Shown here: one piece after another, positions 8,377 to 17,624 of the stretch | Position numbering within the stretch: position 1 is the first letter of the stretch | Layout: each line of letters begins with the position of its first letter | Origin: Stutzerimonas azotifigens | Lineage (GTDB): Bacteria > Pseudomonadota > Gammaproteobacteria > Pseudomonadales > Pseudomonadaceae | Length of the DNA stretch: 64,000 bases | NCBI RefSeq assembly: GCF_013522725.1 | Contig: NZ_JAAMRF010000003.1 | Coordinates: 434,001 to 498,000 of the forward strand | Direction: 5' to 3' | Notes under the pieces: generated by a model | What the model was told of the DNA's origin: nothing | The model's input: only the letters and a program-made list of their open reading frames with translations | The model's database searches: none | Translations under genes and position numbers: made by a program

Positions 8377-9228
8377 TCAGACGGGATGTTCGACGCCGCG
8401 CAGGCGTTCGGAGCGGCGGCGCAGCAGTTCCAGCGTCACCATCAGGGCGATCGAGAGCAGGATCAGCAGGGTGGCAATGGCCAGGATGCTCGGGCTGATT
8501 TGCTCGCGCAGGCCGGAGAACATCTGCCGCGAGATGGTGCGTTGCTGTGGACCGGCCATGAACAGGATCACCACCACTTCGTCGAACGAGGTGATGAAGG
8601 CGAACAGCGCGCCCGAGATCACGCCGGGGCGGATCAGCGGCATGATCACATCGAAGAACACCCGCAGCGGGCTGGCGCCTAGGTTGAGCGCCGCGCGCAC
8701 CAGCGAATAGTCGAAGCCGGTCAGGGTGGCGGTCACGGTGATGATCACGAACGGCGTGCCCAGCGCCGCGTGGGCGAGAATCACGCCCAGGTAGCTACCG
8801 GCCAGGCCCAGGTCCGAATAGAAGAAGAACATGCCGGCGGCGGTGATGATCAGGGGCACGATCATCGGCGACAGCAGCAGGGCAGTGATCAGTCGGCGCA
8901 GCGGCATGTCGTCCCGCGCCAGGCCTACCGCCGCGCAGGTGCCCAAGGCGGTCGCGATCAGGGTCGCGCAAATGCCGATGAAGAAGCTGTTCTTGATCGC
9001 CAGCATCCACTTGGGGTCGTTGAAGATCTCCCGGTACCAGCGCAGGGAATAGGCTTCCGGCTGGAATGTCAGCATGCCTTCGGTAAAGCTGAAGAACGGC
9101 TCGACGTTGAACGACAGCGGCACGATCACCAGGATCGGCAGCATCAGGAAGAGCAGCACGAGCCATGAGCTGGCCTTGAGCAACCACGCACCGAGGCGGT
9201 GCCAAAATCCATAGTAGGCGGGCGTCAT
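8377..9228 (-). CDS. ABC transporter permease, PotC-like
   Basis: The 283-residue inner-membrane protein has about six helices and the permease EAA-type loop (NLGASPLRVFFDVIMPLIRPG) that contacts the ATPase. It pairs with the PotB-like permease upstream; only 4 nt separate the upstream stop (9233-9235) from this ATG at 9228, implying translational coupling. A longer open frame begins inside the upstream gene and is not preferred. Together with the binding protein and ATPase it forms a four-gene importer of the spermidine/putrescine class; the ligand is inferred from family only. Confidence 0.88.
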   Translation of the reverse strand: MTPAYYGFWHRLGAWLLKASSWLVLLFLMLPILVIVPLSFNVEPFFSFTEGMLTFQPEAYSLRWYREIFNDPKWMLAIKNSFFIGICATLIATALGTCAAVGLARDDMPLRRLITALLLSPMIVPLIITAAGMFFFYSDLGLAGSYLGVILAHAALGTPFVIITVTATLTGFDYSLVRAALNLGASPLRVFFDVIMPLIRPGVISGALFAFITSFDEVVVILFMAGPQQRTISRQMFSGLREQISPSILAIATLLILLSIALMVTLELLRRRSERLRGVEHPV

Positions 9229-9232
9229 TGAC

Positions 9233-10465
9233 TTACCCCAGCTTGATGTTGCTGACGCCGACGAAGCGGTCATACAGCCAGTAGAGCAGCACGATTACCG
9301 CGAGCAGTAGCGAGCCGAGCGCGGCGGCCAGCTCCCAGTTGTTCGAGCGCTGCATGTGAAAGGCGATGATGTTGCTGATCATCTGCCCATCGGTGCCACC
9401 GACCAGCGCGGGGGTGATGTAGTAGCCCACCGAGATGATGAAGACCAACAACCCTCCTGCGCTCAGGCCCGGCAGCGTCATCGGGAAGTAGACCTTGGCG
9501 AAGGCCGGCAGCGGTTTGGCGCCAAGCGACATCGCCGCCCTCAGGTAGCTGGGGTCGATGCCACGCATGACGCTGTAGAGCGGCAGCACCATGAACGGCA
9601 GCAGGATGTGGGTCATCGCCACAACGGTCGCGAACGAGGTGTAGAGCATCTCGAACGGCGCGCCGATCAGGCCGATGCCGAGCAGGAATGAGTTGATCAC
9701 GCCGTTGGTCTGTAGCAGCGCGATCCAGGCGGTGGTGCGTACCAGCAGCGAAGTCCAGAACGGCAACAGCACCATCACCAGCAGCAGGTTGGCGCGGTTT
9801 TCCGGCAGGTTGGCCAGGTAATAGGCCAGCGGGTAGCCGAGCAGGGCGCAGAGCAGGGTGATCACCAACGCCATCTTCAGGGTCTTGCCGTACAGCTGCA
9901 GGTAGATCTGCGTGTCTTCGCGCACCTGCAGTCCCTGTTCGGGGTGCAGCTGGAGGTCGAGCGCCGTCAGGTAATAGTCGTAGGTGTAGGGCTGCCCGGC
10001 CCGCTGGATCGCATACCAGACGTCCGGGCGACTCCAGTTGCGATGGGAGGCGAGCAGGGTGTCGGCACCCTTGGGCTGAAGCTGCTCGATATCCAGCCGG
10101 CCGACCTGGCGCGCGCTGGTCTTGACCACGCTGGACATGCCCGCGTAGGCGCGGTTGAACTCTTCGGCGAGCTTGCCGGAGAGGCGCTCGCCGGCGAGCC
10201 CATGCAGCTCGCGGGCGAAGGCGTCGAGGGTTTCTCGGTCCGGGATGGCCTGGCCATCCCAGCGCTGCAAATGGTCGAGGGTCTGCGGAATCAATTCGGC
10301 GACCGTCGGGTGGTAGACGCTGCGCCAGAGCATGCTGGCGATGGGGGCGACGAAGGTCACCAGGATGAAGGCCAGCAGCGGCACGACGAACAGGAAGGCG
10401 GTCAGCCGCCTGCGGCGTCTGGCGCGTGTGGCCTGGCCGGCCTCGGTAGTGGTGAGGGATGACAA
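9233..10465 (-). CDS. ABC transporter permease, PotB-like with long periplasmic insert
   Basis: This 410-residue permease has one N-terminal helix (about 20-45), then roughly 150 hydrophilic residues before the helical core, and an EAA-type loop (SLGAKPLPAFAKVYFPMTLPG). The large insert after the first helix is a known variant of PotB-type proteins. It lies second to third in the operon, after the binding protein and before the PotC-like permease. The layout ATPase, binding protein, permease, permease resembles polyamine importers of Pseudomonas. Confidence 0.87.
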   Translation of the reverse strand: MSSLTTTEAGQATRARRRRRLTAFLFVVPLLAFILVTFVAPIASMLWRSVYHPTVAELIPQTLDHLQRWDGQAIPDRETLDAFARELHGLAGERLSGKLAEEFNRAYAGMSSVVKTSARQVGRLDIEQLQPKGADTLLASHRNWSRPDVWYAIQRAGQPYTYDYYLTALDLQLHPEQGLQVREDTQIYLQLYGKTLKMALVITLLCALLGYPLAYYLANLPENRANLLLVMVLLPFWTSLLVRTTAWIALLQTNGVINSFLLGIGLIGAPFEMLYTSFATVVAMTHILLPFMVLPLYSVMRGIDPSYLRAAMSLGAKPLPAFAKVYFPMTLPGLSAGGLLVFIISVGYYITPALVGGTDGQMISNIIAFHMQRSNNWELAAALGSLLLAVIVLLYWLYDRFVGVSNIKLG

Positions 10466-10536
10466 ACAGGGCTCCTGCGCAGCGCTGAAGCGCGAGGTGG
10501 ATCGCGCCCGGCCCTAAGGACCGGGGCGCGGGTCGG

Positions 10537-11610
10537 TTACTTCAACAGCCACTCGTTGAATCTCTCGCCGAGCGATTCGCCATAGTCGGCCCAGAACTCG
10601 GAACCGGCCTGGATACCTTCGTCCAGATGCGCGGTGGGCAGATGCGGTGCGGCGGTGGGGTCCATCATCGGCGTGGAGGATTTGCGGGTCGGACCATAGG
10701 CCACATCCGACATCCCGGCCAGCGGCTTGGACTCGGTGGCATAGGCGATGAACTTGAGCGCCAGGTCCTTCTTCTTCGAGCCCTTGAGGATGGCCCAGGC
10801 GTCGAGGTCATAGACGTGGCCGTCCCAGACGATCACGAAGGGTTTGTTTTCCTGGCGGATCGAGTCGTAGAAGCGGCCGTTCGCCGATTGCACCAGCACC
10901 GCGCCGCCATCGTTGAGCAGTTGCGGCGCCTGGGACCAGGAATCGAACCAGACGATGTCCTTCTTGATGGTGGCCAGCTTGTCGAAGGCGCGCTGCTGCC
11001 CTTCGGGCGTCGCCAGCACCTCGTAGACTTCTTCCGGCGGCACGCCGTCGGCCATCAGTGCCCATTCCATGTTCACTTGTGGGCGCTTGCGCATGGCGCG
11101 CTTGCCCGGAATCTTGCCGAGGTCGAAGAAGTCGCCGATCGAGGCGGCCGTGGTACCGCCAATGGTGTCCTTGTTGTAGGCGAAGACCACCGACCAAACA
11201 ATGTTGCCCACTGCACATTCGCTCGCCAGCGCCTCGGGAATGAAGTCTTCGGCCGCTGGCGTACCGTCGGCGCCGGCCGGCAGGATGTCGCGCGGGAGTT
11301 CTTCGAGCAGGCCTTCGGAACAGGCGCGCTCGAGGTCGATCACCTCGACGTCGACCACATCCCACTGGACGTTGCCGGACTCGACCTGGGCCTTCATTTC
11401 CGCCACGCCGCCGGTGTAGTCCTCGAACAGCACCTTTACCCCGGTGTCGTTCTGGAAGGGATCGATCATGTGTTTCTGCTGGGCTGCGCCATAGGCGCCG
11501 CCCCAGGATACGACGGTCAGGCTTTCCGCCGCCTGGGCGGCCTGGGCGGTCAGGCCGATGGCAGCCGCCAGGGCCAGTGCGGGGAAGTGAAGTTTCAGTG
11601 GTCTCGCCAT
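10537..11610 (-). CDS. ABC transporter substrate-binding protein, PotD/spermidine-putrescine type
   Basis: The 357-residue protein begins with a signal peptide (about 1-28, ending AAQA) followed by ESLTVVSWGGAYGAAQQKHMIDPF, which is typical of the extracellular solute-binding family 1 polyamine and opine group. The length fits a full two-lobe periplasmic binding protein. It is placed between the ATPase gene and the two permease genes on the same strand. The ligand could be a polyamine or a related amine; pocket residues cannot be judged with confidence here. Confidence 0.87.
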   Translation of the reverse strand: MARPLKLHFPALALAAAIGLTAQAAQAAESLTVVSWGGAYGAAQQKHMIDPFQNDTGVKVLFEDYTGGVAEMKAQVESGNVQWDVVDVEVIDLERACSEGLLEELPRDILPAGADGTPAAEDFIPEALASECAVGNIVWSVVFAYNKDTIGGTTAASIGDFFDLGKIPGKRAMRKRPQVNMEWALMADGVPPEEVYEVLATPEGQQRAFDKLATIKKDIVWFDSWSQAPQLLNDGGAVLVQSANGRFYDSIRQENKPFVIVWDGHVYDLDAWAILKGSKKKDLALKFIAYATESKPLAGMSDVAYGPTRKSSTPMMDPTAAPHLPTAHLDEGIQAGSEFWADYGESLGERFNEWLLK

Positions 11611-11755
11611 GGGTGTCGCTCCGTCTGTTCAGTGGGTATGCGCGCTTGCTCAGGATCTTCTGTGCATCGTCGATTCACTGCCTGGCGATGCCTTTCGACA
11701 GGCCTGCAGCCTGCCCTTCACGCGACCCGCTCGGGGTCGCCGCGTCCTGCCTGGT

Positions 11756-12874
11756 CTAGACGGGCGCGGGTGCCGGTGCGCCGTCGAGGGCCTGGCTGTC
11801 ATGCGGCAGCCAGGCCAGGGACACTTCCTGCCGGGCGCTGAACTGCGGCGCCGAGCTGTCGTTCATGTTCTTGACCACCAGCTCGGTGCCGGTCGGCGTC
11901 TCGAAGTGGTAGCGGATGTATTCGCCAACGTAATGGCGGGTCACGAAGCGCGCCTTGACCTGGTTGCCGGCGCTGCCCAGATGGTCGGTGAAGGTGAGCT
12001 TTTCCGGGCGAATCGAGACCGTGGTCGCCTGGCCGACCTCGCTGCAGTCGACCTTCAGGCTGCTGACCTGTTCGCCGTCGGCCAGACGCACCGTGACGGT
12101 GTCTTCGCCGACCGCTTCGATCACGCCGCCGAGCTTGTTGCTCTCGCCGATGAAGTCGGCGACGAACAGGTTGGCCGGACGCTCGTAGAGCACATGGGGC
12201 GCGGCGCACTGCTGCACCACGCCGTGGTTGAACACCGCGATGCGGTCGGACATGGTCAGCGCTTCGGTCTGGTCATGGGTGACGTAGATGACCGTGAAGC
12301 CCAACTGCTCATGCAGGCGCTTGATCTCGAACTGCATCTGCTCGCGCAGCTTCTTGTCCAGGGCGCCGAGCGGCTCGTCCATCAACACGATGTCGGGAGA
12401 AAAGATCAGTGCGCGGGCCAGTGCCACGCGCTGGCGCTGGCCACCGGAAAGCTGAGCGGGGTAACGGTTGCCGAAGGGCTGCAGTTCGACCAGTGCGAGG
12501 TATTCGTCGACCTTGGCGCGGATCTCGTCCTTCGGTTTCTTGCGGATCTTCAGCGGGTAGGCGAGGTTTTCCCGCAGGGTCATGTGCGGAAACAGGGCGT
12601 ACTGCTGGAACACCATGCCGATGTTGCGCTGGTAGGGGGCGATGCTGGTGACCGAGCGGCCGTTGATGAGGATTTCGCCGCTGGTCACGTCTTCGAAGCC
12701 TGCCAGCATCATCAGGCAGGTGGTCTTGCCCGAGCCGGACGGGCCGAGCAGGGTGATGAACTCGCCGCGAGCCACGTCGAGGTTGAAATCCTTCACCACC
12801 AGGGTCTTGTGATCGTAGGTCTTCTTTACGTGGGTGAATTGCAGGAAGGGTGTGTCACCGGCCTGTGGGTCCAT
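11756..12874 (-). CDS. ABC transporter ATPase, PotA-like with TOBE domain
   Basis: This is the first gene of the importer operon. From ATG 12874 the 372-residue protein has Walker A GPSGSGKT at 44-51, a Q-loop (FQQYALFPHMT), the signature LSGGQRQR, Walker B with DEPLGALD, the switch His (THDQTEA) and a C-terminal TOBE region of about 120 residues. An in-frame ATG at 12946 would add 24 low-complexity residues but lacks a ribosome site; AAGGA upstream of 12874 favours the shorter form. It energises import by the two adjoining permeases. Confidence 0.9.
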   Translation of the reverse strand: MDPQAGDTPFLQFTHVKKTYDHKTLVVKDFNLDVARGEFITLLGPSGSGKTTCLMMLAGFEDVTSGEILINGRSVTSIAPYQRNIGMVFQQYALFPHMTLRENLAYPLKIRKKPKDEIRAKVDEYLALVELQPFGNRYPAQLSGGQRQRVALARALIFSPDIVLMDEPLGALDKKLREQMQFEIKRLHEQLGFTVIYVTHDQTEALTMSDRIAVFNHGVVQQCAAPHVLYERPANLFVADFIGESNKLGGVIEAVGEDTVTVRLADGEQVSSLKVDCSEVGQATTVSIRPEKLTFTDHLGSAGNQVKARFVTRHYVGEYIRYHFETPTGTELVVKNMNDSSAPQFSARQEVSLAWLPHDSQALDGAPAPAPV

Positions 12875-13057
12875 ATCCCCGCTACGTCCTTTCCCAGGGG
12901 GCTCGGCTTTTGACCTGGCCCGACTTGAGGCGCCTGCCTGCTCCATTTGGGAGCGACAGTATCAGCGAGGTGAAAAGCAATTAGTGGGCCATGCGATGCT
13001 GCATGTGGCGCTGCGCTCTGGCTCGAGCTCCGGCGCTGTCGCGCAGTCGCCCTGCCG

Positions 13058-13090
13058 CGGCAGATGTGTGGGGACGCGTAACATCTGCCG
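13058..13090. repeat. Perfect 10-bp inverted repeat CGGCAGATGT / ACATCTGCCG
   Basis: The arms at 13058-13067 and 13081-13090 match without error across a 13-nt spacer. The element lies between the end of the rlmI-like gene and the start of the ABC operon, about 185 bp upstream of the ATPase start. It has no T-run, so it could be an operator for the importer or an RNA hairpin ending the rlmI-like message. Confidence 0.6.
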
Positions 13091-13163
13091 GGCAAGCGCG
13101 GTGTAGCGGCGCCATGCTTGCCGTTGGTGCGGCCTGGCGCCGGGTTGTTCCCTGGTGGTGCGC

Positions 13164-14360
13164 TCAGCTGTTGGGCAGCAGGCGGCAGGTGATGCTCTTG
13201 ATGTAGCGCGTCTCGGGGATGGCCGGGTGTACCGGGTGATCCGGCCCCTGGGCGCCGCGCTCGAGCAGCTGAATGTTGCGGTCCAGATGGCGGGCGCTGG
13301 AGAGCAGGATGTTCTGCAGATCGTCCTCGGGCAGGTGCATGGAGCACGAAGCGCTTACCAGAATCCCGTCCTTGCTCAACAGACGCATCGCCTGCTCGTT
13401 GAGGCGGCGATAGGCCGCTTCGCCGTTCTTCAGGTCCTTCTTGCGCTTGATGAACGCAGGCGGGTCGGCAATGACCACGTCGAAGCGCTCTTCGGCGGCC
13501 TTGAGTTCCTTGATCGCCTCGAACACGTCGCCCTCGACGCTGACCAGGCGCTCGGCGACCCCATTGAGGGTGGCGTTGCGCTCCACGCCATCGAGCGCGA
13601 AGGCCGAGGCGTCGACACACATCACTTCGGTCGCGCCAAAGGCGGCCGCCTGCACACCCCAACCGCCGATGTAGCTGAACAGGTCGAGCACGCGCTTGCC
13701 CTTGACGTAGGGTGCCAATCGCGCGCGGTTCATACGGTGGTCATAGAACCAGCCGGTCTTCTGGCCCTGCATCACCGGGGCTTCGAATTTCACGCCGTTC
13801 TCCTCCAGCGCGACCCATTCAGGAACCACGCCAAAGGCAGTGTCGACGTAGCGTTCGAGTCCTTCGGCGTCGCGCGCGCTGGAATCGTTCTTCCACAGCA
13901 CGCCGCGTGGCTTGAGCACCTGAACCAGGGCTTCGAGGACGGCGTCGCGGTGCTGCTCCATGGTGGCCGAGGCGATCTGCACCACCAGAATGTCGTGGAA
14001 GCGATCGACCACCAGCCCGGGCAGCAGGTCGGAGTCGCCATAGACCAGGCGGTAGCAGGGCTGGTCGAACAGGCGCTCGCGCAACGACAGCGCCACCTTG
14101 ATCCGGTGCACCAGCAGCGACTTGTCGAGGCTGTGCTTGAGGTCGCGCGACAGCAGGCGTGCGCAGATCAGGTTGTTCGGCGACACCCCAACGATGCCGA
14201 GCGGTCGTCCGCCCGCGGCTTCGAGTACCGCCTGGGCCCCGGCCGGAATGGCATTGAGCGGGGTTACGGCGGTGTCGACCTCGTTGCTGTATACCCACAA
14301 ATGGCCGGCACGCAGGCGACGGTCGGCGTTGGCTTTGAGGCGCAGGCTGGGCAGTGTCAT
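13164..14360 (-). CDS. rlmI: Class I rRNA methyltransferase, RlmI family (23S m5C)
   Basis: The 398-residue cytoplasmic enzyme has an N-terminal PUA-type domain (DRRLRAGHLWVYSNEV), a middle domain with VYGDSDLLPGLVVDRF, and a Rossmann methyltransferase domain (VLDLFSYIGGWGVQAAAFGA for SAM binding, VIADPPAFIKRKKDL as motif IV). The DPPAF and later SCSMHL cysteine motif match 5-methylcytosine RNA methyltransferases such as RlmI, which modifies 23S rRNA. Length is normal. Related YccW/RlmI paralogs exist, so the exact target base is inferred. Confidence 0.88.
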   Translation of the reverse strand: MTLPSLRLKANADRRLRAGHLWVYSNEVDTAVTPLNAIPAGAQAVLEAAGGRPLGIVGVSPNNLICARLLSRDLKHSLDKSLLVHRIKVALSLRERLFDQPCYRLVYGDSDLLPGLVVDRFHDILVVQIASATMEQHRDAVLEALVQVLKPRGVLWKNDSSARDAEGLERYVDTAFGVVPEWVALEENGVKFEAPVMQGQKTGWFYDHRMNRARLAPYVKGKRVLDLFSYIGGWGVQAAAFGATEVMCVDASAFALDGVERNATLNGVAERLVSVEGDVFEAIKELKAAEERFDVVIADPPAFIKRKKDLKNGEAAYRRLNEQAMRLLSKDGILVSASCSMHLPEDDLQNILLSSARHLDRNIQLLERGAQGPDHPVHPAIPETRYIKSITCRLLPNS

Positions 14361-14479
14361 TAAGGCGCTCCGGCAAAAGGGGCGGGATTATAGGCTAAAG
14401 CCGCACGCATCAGGCGCCGGCTGCGGGCGGCTTCTGGTGGCCGCCTCGGCAGTGCGGGTCGGATTGCGGGGGCGGTTGG

Positions 14480-15022
14480 TCAGGCGGCAGACAGCGCGGC
14501 GATCAGGGATTCGCTGAAGGCGGGAATGTCGTCCGGTTTGCGGCTGCTGATCAGGTTGCCGTCGACCACCACCTGCTCGTCGACCCAGTTGGCGCCGGCA
14601 TTCTTCAGGTCGTCGGTCAGCGAAGGCCAGCTGGTCATGCGCTTGCCCTTGACCAGATCGGCCGAAATCAGCAACCAGCCGCCATGGCAGATCACCGCGA
14701 TGGTTTTGTTGGCGCGGGCCGCGTCGCGGACCAGTTCCTGAGCCATCTCGTCGGTGCGGATGGTGTCGGAATTGACCACGCCGCCGGGCAGCAGGATGGC
14801 GTCATAGTCTTCGGCGTGAATGCTGTCGAAGGTGTGATCGACTGGAAACTCGTCCGCCGGCGTGGTGTGGTTCCAGCCGGTGACCTTGCCGGCCTTGGCG
14901 GAAATGATTTCGGTTTTGGCGCCGGCTTTCTCGAGCGCTTCCTTCGGTCCGGTCAGTTCGACCTGCTCGAAGCCGTCCGTGACCAGGATAGCGACACGTT
15001 TACCTGCGATTTCAGTAGCCAT
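14480..15022 (-). CDS. DJ-1/PfpI family protein
   Basis: The 180-residue protein has the PfpI fold signature: VAILVTDGFEQVEL near the start and AVICHGGWLL with the nucleophile-elbow cysteine in the second half, plus KGKRMTSWPS. Members include deglycase/chaperone-like and stress proteins such as PfpI and YhbO; the biochemical activity remains debated. GGAGGAGAC precedes the ATG. It is divergent from the HDOD gene, with the near-palindrome AAAAGGC-AC-GCCTTTT at 15045-15060 between them. This neighbourhood (pfpI, HDOD, mutM) is familiar from Pseudomonas. Confidence 0.88.
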   Translation of the reverse strand: MATEIAGKRVAILVTDGFEQVELTGPKEALEKAGAKTEIISAKAGKVTGWNHTTPADEFPVDHTFDSIHAEDYDAILLPGGVVNSDTIRTDEMAQELVRDAARANKTIAVICHGGWLLISADLVKGKRMTSWPSLTDDLKNAGANWVDEQVVVDGNLISSRKPDDIPAFSESLIAALSAA

Positions 15023-15044
15023 GTTGTCTCCTCCTCGGTACTAA

Positions 15045-15060
15045 AAAAGGCACGCCTTTT
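15045..15060. promoter_or_regulatory. Inverted repeat AAAAGGC-AC-GCCTTTT in divergent promoter region
   Basis: Seven-base perfect arms flank a 2-nt centre, 23-38 bp upstream of the PfpI-family ATG. The position fits an operator of that gene. There is no T-run context suggesting termination in either gene's direction. The regulator is unknown. Confidence 0.35.
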
Positions 15061-15154
15061 GGCGCTGCTTACTTGAAATCCGACCACCTTCTCAGCCAAA
15101 GTTTCGCTCCGGCCATAGGATGGCCTATTGCCTTCTCTCCCTCGAGTCGTTCCC

Positions 15155-16021
15155 ATGGCCGTTGAACTCACCGCTGAACAGATCCGCCACGTGTTGCAGG
15201 GGATCAGCGTGCCGCCGCAGCCGCAGATCCTAGTGGACCTGCAGATGGAGCAGGTGATGCCGATCCCGGACCTCAAGGCCATCGCCCGGCTGATCAGCCA
15301 GGACCCCGGCCTTTCCGGTGCGTTGCTGAAGATCGTCAATTCGCGCTTCTTCGAACTGTCCAACCGCATTGCATCGATTCAGCAGGCGGTCAACCTGCTG
15401 GGCTGCGACTCGGTGATCAACCTGATCAACGCACAGTCGATCAAGGGCGAGATGACCGACGAAACCATCGTCACCCTCAACCGCTTCTGGGATACCGCCC
15501 AAGACGTCGCCATGACCAGCCTGACCCTGGCCAAGCGGATCGGCTACCAGGCCCCCGACGAGGCTTATACGCTCGGGCTGTTCCATGATTGCGGCATCCC
15601 GCTGATGCTCAAGCGCTTCCCCAACTACATGGCGGTGCTCGAGGAAGCCTATGCCAGTTGCTGCGCCGAGCAACGCATCGTCGATGTCGAGAATCGCGTG
15701 CTCAACACCAACCATGCGGTGGTGGGGTATTTCACCGCCAAGTCCTGGAACCTGCCGCTTCGGCTCTGCGACGCGATCGCCAATCACCATAACGCCTGGT
15801 CGCTGTTCACCGATGATTCCGGACGCGATGCGCAGCTCAAGACGCTGCTGGCGATCCTGAAGATGGCTGAGCACATCTGTGCCTGCCACCGTGTACTCGG
15901 TGGACAGGAGGAGGATCATGAGTGGGAAAATATTTCCCAACTGGTGCTCGAATACGTGGGGCTGTCCGAGTATGACTTCCTCAACCTCAAGGACAGCATC
16001 CGCGAACTCGGCGTGGCCTAG
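15155..16021 (+). CDS. HDOD domain protein
   Basis: This 288-residue cytoplasmic protein fits the HDOD family, a degenerate relative of HD phosphohydrolases used as a signalling scaffold. Visible segments are PDLKAIARLISQDPGLSGALLKIVNS, SIQQAVNLLGCDSVINLI, and YTLGLFHDCGIPLM. No GGDEF or EAL domain is attached. The start at 15155 (MAVELTAEQ) is chosen over an in-frame TTG at 15128; neither has a strong ribosome site. It is divergent from the PfpI gene and 68 nt ahead of mutM, possibly co-transcribed with it. Confidence 0.85.
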   Translation: MAVELTAEQIRHVLQGISVPPQPQILVDLQMEQVMPIPDLKAIARLISQDPGLSGALLKIVNSRFFELSNRIASIQQAVNLLGCDSVINLINAQSIKGEMTDETIVTLNRFWDTAQDVAMTSLTLAKRIGYQAPDEAYTLGLFHDCGIPLMLKRFPNYMAVLEEAYASCCAEQRIVDVENRVLNTNHAVVGYFTAKSWNLPLRLCDAIANHHNAWSLFTDDSGRDAQLKTLLAILKMAEHICACHRVLGGQEEDHEWENISQLVLEYVGLSEYDFLNLKDSIRELGVA

Positions 16022-16089
16022 TGCCGCGCCTCGTCGTCCGGCGGCGTTCCTGCTAGGGTAGCCGCCCGCATCCCCATGCTCCGTTTGCC

Positions 16090-16902
16090 ATGCCTGAATT
16101 ACCCGAAGTCGAAACCACCCGCCGCGGCATCGAGCCGCATCTGCTCGGCCACCGTGTCAGCCGCGTGATCGTGCGCGAGCGCCGCCTGCGCTGGGCGATT
16201 CCCGAGGATCTGGATGTGCGACTCTCCGGCCAGCGCATCGAGTCTGTCGAGCGCCGTGCCAAGTATTTGTTGATCCACGCGGAGCAGGGCACGTTGATCG
16301 CCCATCTGGGCATGTCCGGCAGCCTGCGCCTGGTCGATCCGTCGCTTTCGGTCGGCAAGCACGACCATGTCGACGTGCTGCTCGATTCGGGCATGGCGCT
16401 GCGCTACACCGATCCGCGCCGCTTCGGTGCGCTGCTCTGGAGCGACGACCCCCACGCCCATGTACTGATCGCCGGGCTCGGTCCGGAACCGCTCGGCGAG
16501 GCTTTCGACGGTGACCGCCTGTACCGCCTGTCGCGCGGGCGCAGCATGGCGGTCAAGCCGTTCATCATGGACAACGCGGTGGTGGTGGGAGTGGGCAACA
16601 TCTACGCGAGCGAGGCGCTGTTCGCCGCCGGTATCGATCCGAGGCGCGCTGCAGGCAGCATTTCCAGAGCGCGCTACCTGAAGCTTGCGGTCGAGATCAA
16701 ACGAATCCTGGCGATGGCCATCGAGCGCGGCGGCACCACGTTGCGTGACTTCGTCGGGGGCGACGGCAAACCCGGTTACTTCCAGCAGGAGCTGTTCGTG
16801 TATGGACGAGCCGGGGAACTGTGCAAGAGCTGCGGCGGGACGTTGCGAGAAATCCGCCTGGGACAGCGCGCCAGCGTGTATTGCGCCCGTTGCCAGCGTT
16901 GA
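16090..16902 (+). CDS. mutM: Formamidopyrimidine-DNA glycosylase
   Basis: MutM (Fpg) removes 8-oxoguanine and formamidopyrimidines and nicks the abasic site. The 270-residue product starts with MPELPEVE, so after Met removal Pro is the catalytic Schiff-base nucleophile and the nearby Glu the second key residue. The H2TH region includes [18 protein letters not shown]. The C-terminus has the zinc finger CKSCG...CARC with Arg-rich tail. Everything expected for an active enzyme is present. Confidence 0.97.
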   Translation: MPELPEVETTRRGIEPHLLGHRVSRVIVRERRLRWAIPEDLDVRLSGQRIESVERRAKYLLIHAEQGTLIAHLGMSGSLRLVDPSLSVGKHDHVDVLLDSGMALRYTDPRRFGALLWSDDPHAHVLIAGLGPEPLGEAFDGDRLYRLSRGRSMAVKPFIMDNAVVVGVGNIYASEALFAAGIDPRRAAGSISRARYLKLAVEIKRILAMAIERGGTTLRDFVGGDGKPGYFQQELFVYGRAGELCKSCGGTLREIRLGQRASVYCARCQR

Positions 16903-17035
16903 GGGGAAACGCGATCGATGGCCGATTTTCCCGTCCGGTCGTTGACGGCGTTCACGTTGGTAAGCCGTGCGCCACTGTTATAGTTGGCGGCACTACAACT
17001 CATCGCCACGCTCTGCACAGCTGAAGGACCACACC

Positions 17036-17380
17036 ATGAAACTGTTCCGCTCGACCGCCGTTGTCTTGGCACTGACCACTGGCCTGATGGCGCTGCCGGC
17101 CCAGGCGGCAGAAGTGGTGAATGCTCCCCAGAATGCCAGTGGCGATCCGATGTACACCGTCGAAGCGCCCAAGGCCTTCTCCATGATCGGCGACCTGCTG
17201 ATCGCTCGCCCGCTGCTGATCGGTGCCACCGTCATCGGTGCCGGCGCTTTCCTGGTCAGCCTGCCGTTCACCGCACTGGGCGGCAATGTCGGCGAAGCCG
17301 GCAAGGCGCTGGTGGTCGAGCCGGGCAAGGCGGCTTTCGTACGCTGCCTGGGCTGCACCGGCGACGGCTACCAGAACTGA
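17036..17380 (+). CDS. Small exported/membrane protein of unknown function
   Basis: The 114-residue product has a signal peptide (1-24, ending AQA), a hydrophobic segment around 53-79 ([30 protein letters not shown]) and a short C-terminus with two cysteines ([11 protein letters not shown]). This family follows mutM in Pseudomonas genomes and is sometimes labelled a multidrug transporter, which such a small protein does not justify. The start at ATG 17036 lies after AAGGACC. A strong terminator follows 6 nt after the stop, so it ends its transcript. Confidence 0.72.
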   Translation: MKLFRSTAVVLALTTGLMALPAQAAEVVNAPQNASGDPMYTVEAPKAFSMIGDLLIARPLLIGATVIGAGAFLVSLPFTALGGNVGEAGKALVVEPGKAAFVRCLGCTGDGYQN

Positions 17381-17386
17381 TTTTCG

Positions 17387-17421
17387 AGCGCCTGCCGCAG
17401 TCTATGCGCAGGCGCTTTTTT
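17387..17421 (+). terminator. Rho-independent terminator
   Basis: AGCGCCTGC (17387-17395) pairs perfectly with GCAGGCGCT (17408-17416), a 9-bp GC-rich stem with a 12-nt loop, followed by a run of six T. It directly follows the small membrane protein gene. Confidence 0.9.
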
Positions 17422-17583
17422 GCTTTCTCCGCTTCTCGCTCTCGTTGAGCCGGCCTTGATCCGGGCTTCGGCCTGCCCTCCAGTGACATCCTGCGTACCT
17501 ATCTTTTGCCTTAAGTCGGCAGCCTAATTAAGGGTTTCCCGGTTAGGTGTGTCCCGTATGCCTGTCTCGAATGGGGCGTGTCC

Positions 17584-17624
17584 CTAGGCGTGCCCAGTAG
17601 CCGTGTACCCCACTAGGCGTGCCC
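17584..17624. repeat. 12-bp direct repeat CTAGGCGTGCCC
   Basis: Exact copies lie at 17584-17595 and 17613-17624, with related GGCGTGTCCC nearby at 17574-17583. They immediately precede the stop end of srkA on the opposite strand. This seems to be a short local duplication in a non-coding gap; no function is evident. Confidence 0.6.
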
